A stretch of DNA of 5,641 nucleotides from Methanosuratincolales archaeon (GCA_937930465.1 CALGKV010000036.1:1-5641), one strand, 5' to 3'. Positions 1 to 5,641 are shown, numbered from the stretch's first letter. Notes: generated by a model from the letters alone, not told the origin. Numbers and translations: made by a program.

Positions 1-133
1 ACTTCCCAAGCATCTCTGGCGGGAATGTGCCTGCGAGGGGCGGGATCGGCACCAGGAGCGGGATCACCAGGAGAACTACAAGCACGGCGGCCAATGCTGA
101 GATCAGGACTTTTTTCCTCTTGCTTAATCTCAT
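1..133 (-). CDS. N-terminus of a membrane-anchored or secreted protein (partial), possibly alpha/beta hydrolase
   Basis: This is the first 44 codons of a gene that runs off the left edge of the window. The protein starts with a basic stretch (MRLSKRKK), followed by a hydrophobic helix of about 22 residues rich in Leu, Val and Ala. A Pro-rich linker (LVPIPPLAGTFPPEML) follows. This is a signal peptide or N-terminal membrane anchor with the rest predicted outside the cell. I chose the ATG at 133 over the in-frame ATG at 139 because a GGGGG run (144-140) sits 6 nt before 133 but touches 139. The PIPPLxGTxPPE linker resembles the segment after the anchor in some membrane-anchored alpha/beta hydrolases. 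That resemblance is from memory and the catalytic part is outside the window, so the function is only a suggestion. The gene begins 54 nt after the symporter stop with no clear promoter between, so co-transcription is plausible. Confidence 0.6.
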   Translation of the reverse strand, partial: MRLSKRKKVLISALAAVLVVLLVIPLLVPIPPLAGTFPPEMLGK

Positions 134-187
134 TTTCATCCCCCTTTGAGATATTTCAAGGGCATGCAAACCCGTCTCTAGGCCACG

Positions 188-1594
188 TCATAACTTGCCG
201 AAGTACTCGTCGATAACTGGCTTGGGCTGCGGCTTGGTGGCGAGACTGACGAGCACGGTCGCTGCCAGGCTGGCAGGGACTCCTGCGAGCGATGGATCGA
301 ACGTCGAAGCCATAAGGCGGAAGTAGAGCGCGACCGCTGAACCTACAATTATGCCTGCCGCAACCCCATAGGGCGTCGCCCTCTTCCAGAAGAGGGTTGC
401 GAGGACAGGGATCCCGAGCCCGCTGGCGATCGTGGAGAAGAAAGCCACTATCAGCCCCAAGATATCAGGGTATAGCACCGCGATCCCGACAGCGAGCAGC
501 GTGATCAGAACGGCGCTGAGCCTCGTCACTTGGAGCACTCTCCTGTCGCCCATGCCCGGGAATGCCACGCCGACTATGTCCTTGGAGAGGCTCGAGGAGA
601 CTCCGATCAGGAAAGAGTCTACGCTCGACATTATGATCGACAGGAGGGAAGCGATTACGAATCCGCTGAGGCCAGCAGGGACAACCTCGATAATCAGGAC
701 AGGAAGCAGAGACTGGGGAGAGGAGAGGCTTGGGAAAGCCACTGCACCTGAAAGGCCTATCACCACGCAGACTGCTGCCCAAACGAAGAATGTGAGGTTC
801 GCCAAGGCTGCCGAGCTCAGCAGGGTCTTACTGTCTTTGGCTGCCCATTGCCTCTGCACAAGGTGGTTCTGGAACTGAACCCCAAAGACCATCGAGGTCA
901 GCCCCCCGGCTATTGCGTAAGCGGAGAGGGAAGAGAGGCTCAGGCGATCAGGAGGGAGGTTTGAGGCTATACGTTCCCAGCCCCCCGCGCTAGCCAAGGC
1001 TAATGGCAGGATTATGAACGCTATGCCGAATGCAGCTATCGCCCACTGCAGAATATCCGTCCTGATGACGGCGACCTGGCCGCCGATGATTGTGTAAGAG
1101 GCTGTGATGGCAGCAGCCACCAGTATCCCTACCCATAGGTCTATGCCGAAGTAGACCTTGAAGATAGTCCCGAGCCCGACGAAGTTGTCGGCTATGAATC
1201 CGGAGATTCCGGCTACCGTAACTATCCCCGCAAGGAACCGTACGCCCCTTCCCATCCTCTTGCCAACCAGCTCTGGGAGGGTCACCAGCCGGTATTTCTC
1301 GCCAAGCCGCCTCACCTTGGGCATGAGCAGATACACCATTGCGAACCCGAACCCGAAAGCCAGCAGCGTCCATGCCCCAGAAATGCCCAGCCTGTACACG
1401 TTGCCGATTATCCCCATCGCAAAGCCGGCGCCGACTGCAGTTGCGGCGTAGGTCGAGTATGAAGAAAGGAAGCCCATGCGCCCCCCTGCGACCATATACT
1501 CGTATGTCGAACCGGATTTCCTGTAGATGAACCCTATCATGAAGACAACGGCCATGTAGGCAACTATCACGGCAATGTCAAGAGTGCCTATCAT
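188..1594 (-). CDS. Sodium:solute symporter (SSF/SLC5 family), substrate unknown
   Basis: This is a 468-aa polytopic membrane protein that should import a small solute using the sodium gradient. About 12-13 hydrophobic helices span the whole length, as is usual for the LeuT-fold SSF family, and the size is normal. Family hallmarks are visible: the GGxxAVIxTDxxQ signature (residues 171-183), the QRQWAAKDSK loop (247-256), the Ser-rich helix with MSSVDSFLIGVSSSLSKDI (322-340), which holds the expected second sodium-site Ser residues, and LFWKRATPYG (401-410). The frame opens at 1642, but the ATG at 1594 gives the normal start directly before the first helix (IGTLDIAVIVAYMAVVF) and fits the promoter about 27 nt upstream. 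No Shine-Dalgarno is visible, consistent with a leaderless mRNA. The stop is TGA. The substrate (proline, pantothenate, sugar, organic acid or other) cannot be read from the sequence. I see no functional link to the polymerase unit upstream. Confidence 0.93.
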   Translation of the reverse strand: MIGTLDIAVIVAYMAVVFMIGFIYRKSGSTYEYMVAGGRMGFLSSYSTYAATAVGAGFAMGIIGNVYRLGISGAWTLLAFGFGFAMVYLLMPKVRRLGEKYRLVTLPELVGKRMGRGVRFLAGIVTVAGISGFIADNFVGLGTIFKVYFGIDLWVGILVAAAITASYTIIGGQVAVIRTDILQWAIAAFGIAFIILPLALASAGGWERIASNLPPDRLSLSSLSAYAIAGGLTSMVFGVQFQNHLVQRQWAAKDSKTLLSSAALANLTFFVWAAVCVVIGLSGAVAFPSLSSPQSLLPVLIIEVVPAGLSGFVIASLLSIIMSSVDSFLIGVSSSLSKDIVGVAFPGMGDRRVLQVTRLSAVLITLLAVGIAVLYPDILGLIVAFFSTIASGLGIPVLATLFWKRATPYGVAAGIIVGSAVALYFRLMASTFDPSLAGVPASLAATVLVSLATKPQPKPVIDEYFGKL

Positions 1595-1617
1595 GATCGA
1601 AGATTCGCAAGGAAAGC

Positions 1618-1631
1618 TAATAAAATTTGCC
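1618..1631 (-). promoter_or_regulatory. Archaeal BRE/TATA promoter of the symporter gene, predicting a leaderless transcript
   Basis: Read on the minus strand, GGCAAA (1631-1626, BRE-like) is followed directly by TTTTATTA (1625-1618, TATA-like). The centre of the TATA-like octamer lies about 27 nt before the ATG at 1594. The usual archaeal TATA-to-start-site distance therefore puts transcription initiation at or next to the start codon. The absence of a Shine-Dalgarno agrees. A second candidate TATA, ATTTAAT around 1647-1641, would instead give a leader of about 24 nt. Both are predictions from pattern and spacing. Confidence 0.5.
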
Positions 1632-1955
1632 GAGAGATTCATTAAATGCTACCGTGCGAAAACGGACTTGGATCGGATTGATTTGATTGCGCCCCTTTAT
1701 CGAAAGGTCAGCCATCCAGGCTCATGGATCCTAAGGATCAGGGATGCAAGACGGCTGAGGCCCATTTTGAGAAAACACCTCGGGCGCTTCCAGTTCAGGC
1801 GCATGCCATTGCTGCACTTGCCTCTGCAGGCATTCAAAAGCCCAAAGCTAAGCGATGCCGCCATTTGGATATGATCCCGCCAAGAAGCGACTGATCGCCA
1901 ATGCGCCAAGATCAACAACCAACTCGTTGGTGGCTTTGCGATCCCAAACTCTGCG

Positions 1956-1973
1956 CCTTGGGGAAACCCAAGG
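1956..1973 (-). terminator. Stem-loop after the polymerase stop, possible 3'-end or terminator element
   Basis: A perfect 7-bp stem with a 4-nt loop (CCTTGGG-GAAA-CCCAAGG on the plus strand) lies 15 nt beyond the polymerase stop. Between them the minus strand reads TTTT immediately after the TGA, then a pyrimidine-rich CCTTCTCT tract. Archaeal termination relies mainly on T tracts, so the hairpin may mark or protect the mRNA 3' end rather than cause termination. Read on the plus strand the loop is GAAA, a GNRA tetraloop, so a plus-strand structured RNA is an alternative. Confidence 0.35.
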
Positions 1974-1988
1974 AGAGAAGGTTCAAAA

Positions 1989-4154
1989 TCAGCCTATCCA
2001 CCGCTTAAGGCTAGCCTGCCTGGCTCCGCCTTCTAGCCGGGCGCCGATGCTCTCGAAAACAGTCCTGGCCGCCTCTGCCAAGAGCCTTGAATAATACGCC
2101 CTGTCGAAGCTTCCATTGAAGAGATCGGGCACTCTGACCCTGCAAATCGGGTTCGGGTGGGAGGAGCTCGAGCATATGAACTCAACCTCTTCGCCGGGAG
2201 ATGCCTCCTTCCCCACGGCGAGCAGCTGGAGGGCTGCAGACTGCTGCGCCGAGCTGACCCTGTAGGATCCTGGCGCCCGCCCCAAGCGCCTCCTGAACGC
2301 AAGGGACTCTTTGCAGGGTTTCCCAGCACTGATCTCCCTAACGGCTTTCCTGAGAAGGGCCTTCCCTTTGCAGACGCCCACGGACAGGACCTCCTCGGAG
2401 CTCCTGCATGAGAAGACCTCCGCTATCAGATCCTCCTGGAACCGCCTCACCACCTCGGGCAAGTCGCCCCTCCGCATCTCTATCCCCCGCGCCACGACCT
2501 CGCCTTCATAGGTCAAGCCGAAGTAACGTTTCAGAGCTGCCGAGGACGGGTCGCGCCTGAGCCTTGGGAATGCCAGGAACTTGAAGTGCCGGTCGATCGA
2601 TATGGGAAGCCCGGTCTCGGAGCGGATCGCCTCCGCTAGAACTGAGTAGTCGGCAGGGGATGCGCCATGCCGGGTCACGAAGATGGAGTCGACGTCGGCG
2701 TAGATCACGCGGCATCCCATCGCGTCGGCAACTCTCTTGGCAGCAACCATCGCCTCCCTTGATCTCCGGTTGATCTCTTCGAAGACAATCGGGTTTCCGA
2801 ATCTGTTCCTGCAGCACCCCGAGACGCCGTATATGGTGACGAGGATCATCTTGATCGCGCTTATCCGCTCCTCGCAGAATCTCCACTCGTCTGTGCCCTT
2901 GGCAAGGGTCCTTCGGAGCCGCTTTAGTGCGAGGCGCCTCTTGAGCCACTCCTCGAGAATGGAGCCGAGGATCGGGCGGGCGTTGGAGCCGCCGTCGCAG
3001 GCGTAGCCGCTCCATGCATTTCCGGTGCTGCTCTCGCCCCCGTACGGGCTCTCGTAGCTGATGCCGTCCCTCAGGATCAGGCTGGGGTACTGGGAGTCGA
3101 AGTCGAGGGCAGCGACGTTTTCGTATAGCACGCCCGGGACGGGGGTGAAGGTGATCCCGCCCCGGTCCCTGGCAGCAAGCTCTCCCAGCGGCCTTGCGCA
3201 CTCCCGGTATCCCTCCTCTGGCACCGCACAGCCCCTGCTGATCAGCTCGAAAGACGTCCTGGAGTCGATCGCTCTGTTGCTGAGCCACCTCGTTGCCTGG
3301 CCCATCGTCGCAAACGCAAACCTGGATCGCTCGACAAGGCCGGCGACGCCCCACCTGTCGGCGCCGAATCCGTAGAAGACCGGACCGAGGAAGACCCTGC
3401 CTGCTGCCGATCCCTGGAGCCCCTGGTATCCGTCCCCACACCGCCCCAGCCTCAGCTGCAACCCCTCCCTCTTCGAGATCTGAAGCATCGAAGGGTAAAA
3501 CCGACTGTCCATATCCGGGATCAGGACGAGATCAGGATCCTCGAACGCCAAGTGGTCCAAAAACGATTCCAAGACCTGCACCTCTCCCCCTGACGCTTCA
3601 TGCCCGCAGGAAGCGCAGCGCACAGACAGCAGCTCCCAACGCCCACCCCGCCGCTCCATCCGGGGGATGAAAGCAGCAAAGCTGAATGGCGGGGGCTCTA
3701 GCCCTTCCCCCTCCTGCAGCTTCCTGGCAGCCAGAATCCTGTCCCCATCGCGCTCGACTTCGACCTTTGAAGTAGGCTCAGCGCGGAGCCTCGTGAAGAG
3801 GTAGCGCTGCACATGGGGAATGGAGAGGTTGTAGACCCCCTCGACGCCCGGAATCAGCTTAACCGCCGAGGCTAGCCGGCGGAGGGAGTGCCCCCAAGTC
3901 TCGATCCTTAACATTTGCCTGGCGGTGCCATCAAATGAAGGGGTGAGCGCCTCGGTGGAGACGCTCTTGACCTCTGGGCACTCAGAGATCCGGTAGGCGA
4001 CCCCTTCCTCGCAGCCTGGACTGCAGAGCACGTTGAAAAATGGGGCGTACCGGTCCCTTAGCCTCAAGGCTCTCCCGGTCTCGGTCTTTATCCAGACCGC
4101 TGCCTCTGATCCGATGATGTAGGCGTCCAATATCCAACCGCGTTCGATCCCCAA
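1989..4154 (-). CDS. polB2: Family B DNA polymerase, PolB2-like, exonuclease motifs lost, polymerase motifs intact
   Basis: This is a 721-aa DNA polymerase, shorter than typical replicative archaeal PolB (about 770-900 aa). It contains an N-terminal domain (about 1-155, starting WILDAY), a degenerate 3'-5' exonuclease domain (about 156-310), and palm, fingers and thumb to the C-terminus. Motif A is DFDSQYPSL (351-359) with metal-ligand D351 and Y356 at the ribose steric-gate position. Motif B has K435 and Y442-G443, but VT replaces the usual NS. Motif C is YADVDS (485-490) with D487 and D489. LKRY (541-544) matches the KKRY motif. ExoI DxE is missing (FSFAAFIPRME at 157-167 occupies the place), and ExoII (around 209-222) and ExoIII (around 279-290) are unrecognisable. 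A CxxC (C180, C183) lies within the exonuclease remnant. The start is TTG at 4154, immediately after an in-frame TAG. It begins almost at the family's usual N-terminus, so little can be missing. It lies downstream of a RadA-like pseudo-ATPase gene, suggesting one operon. Likely role (inference): error-prone or damage-tolerant synthesis. The PolB2 assignment rests on exonuclease loss and context. Confidence 0.9.
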   Translation of the reverse strand: MGIERGWILDAYIIGSEAAVWIKTETGRALRLRDRYAPFFNVLCSPGCEEGVAYRISECPEVKSVSTEALTPSFDGTARQMLRIETWGHSLRRLASAVKLIPGVEGVYNLSIPHVQRYLFTRLRAEPTSKVEVERDGDRILAARKLQEGEGLEPPPFSFAAFIPRMERRGGRWELLSVRCASCGHEASGGEVQVLESFLDHLAFEDPDLVLIPDMDSRFYPSMLQISKREGLQLRLGRCGDGYQGLQGSAAGRVFLGPVFYGFGADRWGVAGLVERSRFAFATMGQATRWLSNRAIDSRTSFELISRGCAVPEEGYRECARPLGELAARDRGGITFTPVPGVLYENVAALDFDSQYPSLILRDGISYESPYGGESSTGNAWSGYACDGGSNARPILGSILEEWLKRRLALKRLRRTLAKGTDEWRFCEERISAIKMILVTIYGVSGCCRNRFGNPIVFEEINRRSREAMVAAKRVADAMGCRVIYADVDSIFVTRHGASPADYSVLAEAIRSETGLPISIDRHFKFLAFPRLRRDPSSAALKRYFGLTYEGEVVARGIEMRRGDLPEVVRRFQEDLIAEVFSCRSSEEVLSVGVCKGKALLRKAVREISAGKPCKESLAFRRRLGRAPGSYRVSSAQQSAALQLLAVGKEASPGEEVEFICSSSSHPNPICRVRVPDLFNGSFDRAYYSRLLAEAARTVFESIGARLEGGARQASLKRWIG

Positions 4155-4262
4155 CTACATCATGCCCCATTCATCCAATGTGTCTCCGGACTCGGCGCGA
4201 ATGGTGCAGAAGCCGTTGCGAACCCTGCCAGCGCAATCGGCACAGCGCACTTGGCGCAGCAT
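4155..4262 (-). CDS. Candidate small Cys-rich protein between the RadA-like gene and polymerase gene
   Basis: A 35-codon frame starts at ATG 4262 and ends with TAG at 4157-4155, so its stop touches the TTG start of the polymerase in the same frame. The frame stays open upstream to 4409, so GTG or TTG starts giving about 45-50 aa are possible. The peptide contains VRCADCAGRVRNGFC, a CxxC plus a third Cys eight residues later, then a neutral-acidic tail ESGDTLDEWGMM. This suggests half of a zinc ribbon. Of the three minus-strand frames in the gap, this one has the most protein-like composition and the highest share of G/C at third codon positions. There is no clear Shine-Dalgarno. The VRCAxC stretch also occurs in the polymerase exonuclease remnant (178-183). 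I do not recognise a family. It could be a real small partner protein translationally coupled to the polymerase, or leftover sequence. Confidence 0.33.
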   Translation of the reverse strand: MLRQVRCADCAGRVRNGFCTIRAESGDTLDEWGMM

Positions 4263-4339
4263 CGGCTTGCGGTGAAGCCGCTGAGCTGGCACAGGCAACC
4301 TTGGCAACCCGCGATCCTGGCTGCCGAGGAGCAGCCCGC

Positions 4340-5362
4340 CTAGCGACCAGGAAGCCTGCTCTCCAGCCCATTGACTTTCGCCTCCAAAGCCTTTATCCTC
4401 GACTCCTTCTCAGCGATCTCTCGCTTCAGATCCTCTATCTCGCCCCTGTTGTGGGCGTTCGCGGTCAGGTTCATCACGTCCAGGACCGCAGGGATCCCGG
4501 AGGCTGCCATGGCGGCATACTCCCTGTCCCAGGCATCTCGGACTAGGCTCTCGAACCCAGCTCTGTTGGCTGGCTCACGGATCAGAGCCAAGTATCCGCC
4601 CCTCAGAGACCCGAGAAGCTCCTGGTACGACTGCCTGAACGGCGGGGTTATCCTTCCCGTAAGATCACCTCCATTGCAATTCCCGGAAAAAGGGATTAGG
4701 ACCGAGTTGGGCGTTGCCCTTTCTGGGTGCCTCAAGAGTGCCGCGCGGACTCCCCCCTTGGCGCGGCGGAAGTCGACGATCACCTGGGAGAGGCCAAGCA
4801 CCATCCCGGAGCAGAGCCTTTGATCCCTGGAAGTGATGACGGCGGCAGCATCAGTCTCAGATGCCAGGCGCCACATCAAGGAAGCGACAAGATCCATCTC
4901 CGGGAGCCCCTCGCCCCGCTCGCCCCGGAAGGCAGAGATGTCGTGGACTGCGACCAGAACAAGATGCCCCCGCTCACTCGCTGCACTCTCCAGCGAAAAA
5001 GCGGCATGGGGCTGCCTTTCCCTGCTGTAAGCAGCGGCGAAGAGGATCCTCCCCATCACCTCCCTGTAGTCGAGCCCCCGGCTTTTGGCTATCATTGCTA
5101 TCCTTTCCGGGGAGATCTCGCTCCTGGTCCGGTAGTAGTCGGTGCTGTTCAAGTAGGCGACGTTCCCCGCTGAACACCCCTCAACGAGGATGCTGTGCAG
5201 CAGCACGTCAAGGAACTCCGGGGCGCCTGAGAAGAGGTGGACGATGCCCCCGCAGAGCCCGCCCATGAGCGAGTCAAGGGCAGGGCAGCCTGTCGCCAGA
5301 CGGAGATGCCCCGTCCGAAGCGAAGATGCGCGAACAAAGCCAGTCCCCCTGGAAGGAGCCAT
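4340..5362 (-). CDS. RadA/RecA-fold paralogue with dead ATPase motifs and C-terminal coiled coil
   Basis: This is a 340-aa protein built on a RadA/RadB core (about 20-240). The match is seen in LATGCPALDSLMGG (22-35, where RadA has STGSKxLDxLLGG), in SPERIAMIAKSRGLDYREVMGRI (84-106, matching RadA FRPERIxxIAxRxGLDxEEVLxxI), and in AAVITSRDQ (173-181). The Walker A position reads SGAPEFLDV (45-53) with no GKT. The Walker B acidic residue appears replaced (LVLVAVHDISAF, 134-145). ATP hydrolysis is therefore unlikely. A helical C-terminal region (about 242-305) ends in a heptad-rich coiled coil (EIEDLKREIAEKESRIKALE, 308-327). The frame opens at 5620, but the first 86 codons are Cys/Trp-rich, AT-richer and cover regulatory-looking repeats. 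I therefore chose ATG 5362, 19 residues before the core; another start is possible. It lies upstream of the polymerase and probably acts as its scaffold or recruiter, by analogy with bacterial ImuA. The stop is TAG. Confidence 0.75.
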   Translation of the reverse strand: MAPSRGTGFVRASSLRTGHLRLATGCPALDSLMGGLCGGIVHLFSGAPEFLDVLLHSILVEGCSAGNVAYLNSTDYYRTRSEISPERIAMIAKSRGLDYREVMGRILFAAAYSRERQPHAAFSLESAASERGHLVLVAVHDISAFRGERGEGLPEMDLVASLMWRLASETDAAAVITSRDQRLCSGMVLGLSQVIVDFRRAKGGVRAALLRHPERATPNSVLIPFSGNCNGGDLTGRITPPFRQSYQELLGSLRGGYLALIREPANRAGFESLVRDAWDREYAAMAASGIPAVLDVMNLTANAHNRGEIEDLKREIAEKESRIKALEAKVNGLESRLPGR

Positions 5363-5467
5363 TTTTGCAGATGGCCTCAGGGGCGCGCATGACTCGCCAA
5401 ATGTTCCGAAGCATGCTCTAGAGGATAGACCAGACGGCAACACACAAACCCGGATACCATAATGATC

Positions 5468-5478
5468 ACTTTCGCCGA
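5468..5478 (+). repeat. Direct repeat copy 1 (ACTTTCGCCGA)
   Basis: This copy is identical over 11 nt to the one at 5538-5548, exactly 70 nt away and in the same orientation. It lies between the inverted repeat and the RadA-like gene. An exact 11-mer repeated within about 200 nt is uncommon by chance. It includes ACTTTC, which fits the ANTTTC hexamer that I recall from promoters of DNA-damage-responsive genes in Sulfolobales. A hexamer this loose is weak evidence by itself. Confidence 0.5.
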
Positions 5479-5488
5479 GAAATACCAT

Positions 5489-5514
5489 TCCAATGACATG
5501 AAATTGCCATTGGA
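5489..5514. repeat. Inverted repeat TCCAATG-N12-CATTGGA, possible operator
   Basis: Perfect 7-nt arms (5489-5495 and 5508-5514) are separated by 12 nt. This gives an arm-centre distance of 19 nt, about two helical turns, the layout expected for a dimeric DNA-binding regulator. It sits between the two ACTTTCGCCGA copies upstream of the RadA-like gene. No regulator gene is in the window. Confidence 0.4.
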
Positions 5515-5537
5515 GAAGCTGCCACATTGCAAAGAAT

Positions 5538-5548
5538 ACTTTCGCCGA
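5538..5548 (+). repeat. Direct repeat copy 2 (ACTTTCGCCGA)
   Basis: This is the second exact copy of the 11-nt element, 70 nt from the first, on the far side of the inverted repeat from the RadA-like gene. The match ends at the 11-mer; flanking bases differ (T before and CG after, against C and GA in the other copy). This argues for a short binding site rather than a larger duplication. Confidence 0.5.
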
Positions 5549-5641
5549 CGGGAGAGACTCCCCTCCCAGCTTTACTGATCCTTCCCGGATTGGATGATTG
5601 CAGACGGAATGCCTCTTCAAGAGGACGATAAAAATATGGGT

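Larger units (their letters stand above)
1595..1988. other. Intergenic stretch with several short hairpins, no convincing gene
   Basis: This gap lies between the polymerase stop and the symporter start. Reading frames of 73-99 codons exist on both strands, but they show no recognisable domain or convincing start. Several perfect short inverted repeats are visible: CCTTT-ATCG-AAAGG (1694-1707), GATCCT-A-AGGATC (1727-1739), TGCCT-CTGC-AGGCA (1819-1832), GCGA-CTGA-TCGC (1887-1898), ACCAAC-TC-GTTGGT (1918-1931) and the 7-bp stem at 1956-1973. The longest is unlikely by chance; the 4-5 bp ones are not. I see no tRNA, rRNA or CRISPR-like pattern. It could be 3' untranslated DNA, decayed sequence or a structured RNA. 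Confidence 0.5.
5363..5641 (-). promoter_or_regulatory. Upstream control region of the RadA-like/polymerase unit
   Basis: About 280 nt precede the chosen start of the RadA-like gene. The part from about 5450 to 5540 is clearly richer in A/T than the genes. It contains two copies of an 11-nt direct repeat flanking an inverted repeat, listed separately. At the right edge the minus strand reads ATATTTTTATC (5637-5627), a possible TATA element. It would give a long leader for this gene or, read the other way, serve a divergent gene outside the window. I cannot fix the real transcription start from the sequence. Confidence 0.4.

Noticed and set aside
432..878. 148-codon plus-strand frame antisense to the symporter
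   Set aside because: It lies wholly within the well-supported symporter gene and encodes no recognisable protein. It is a shadow frame.
1575..1874. 99-codon plus-strand frame divergent from the symporter
   Set aside because: It starts inside the symporter coding region, has no recognisable domain or Shine-Dalgarno, and its Arg-rich composition looks like a chance frame in the intergenic DNA.
1697..1918. 73-codon minus-strand frame between polymerase and symporter
   Set aside because: No family resemblance, Trp/Arg/Cys-rich mixed composition, and no ribosome binding site or promoter. I treat it as noise, though a decayed gene cannot be excluded.
1972..1996. GGTTCAAAATC resembling a tRNA T-arm
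   Set aside because: The T-loop has one base too many and no matching acceptor, D or anticodon arm can be found nearby. It overlaps the polymerase 3' end.
2506..3441. 311-codon minus-strand frame inside the polymerase gene
   Set aside because: It is a shifted frame of the polymerase with Arg/Pro/Gly-rich nonsense composition. The polymerase frame carries all the catalytic motifs.
4171..4371. 66-codon minus-strand frame spanning the gap before the polymerase
   Set aside because: Ala/Arg/Ser-rich low-complexity product overlapping the end of the RadA-like gene. The frame that leads into the polymerase TTG looks more protein-like.
5363..5620. N-terminal extension of the RadA-like protein to the ATG at 5620
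   Set aside because: The 86 extra residues are rich in Cys, Trp and Phe, precede the known start of the RadA core, and cover AT-rich DNA with repeats. No promoter or ribosome binding site fits 5620.

Overview
The window looks archaeal, most likely from an uncultured, moderately GC-rich lineage of the Thermoproteota/TACK type. This placement is inferred from gene content, not from a marker gene. Support comes from a family B DNA polymerase of the archaeal PolB2 type, a RadA-fold paralogue, and a BRE/TATA-like promoter placed about 27 nt before a start codon with no Shine-Dalgarno. All convincing genes lie on the minus strand, so they are read from right to left.

Right part (about 5641 to 1989): a two-gene unit. 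First comes a RadA/RecA-fold protein (start near 5362, end 4340) whose Walker A and Walker B residues are gone and which ends in a coiled coil. After a 185-nt gap comes a 721-aa family B polymerase (4154 to 1989). Its proofreading exonuclease motifs are erased, but its polymerase aspartates are intact. The gap holds a small Cys-rich reading frame (4262 to 4155) whose TAG stop directly abuts the TTG start of the polymerase. The AT-richer DNA upstream of the RadA-like gene has an 11-nt direct repeat, two copies exactly 70 nt apart, flanking an inverted repeat. This is a good candidate control region. The pairing of an ATPase-dead RecA-fold protein with an exonuclease-dead polymerase recalls the bacterial ImuA/ImuB/DnaE2 mutasome and fits a damage-tolerance (translesion) role. 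That role is inference.

Middle (1988 to 1595): a 394-nt intergenic stretch with no convincing gene. It contains several short perfect hairpins, the strongest just after the polymerase stop.

Left part (1594 to 1): a complete sodium:solute symporter of 468 aa, probably transcribed from its own promoter as a nearly leaderless mRNA. Then, 54 nt downstream, comes the N-terminal end of a membrane-anchored or secreted protein cut by the window edge, possibly an alpha/beta hydrolase. These two may be co-transcribed and have no evident link to the polymerase unit.
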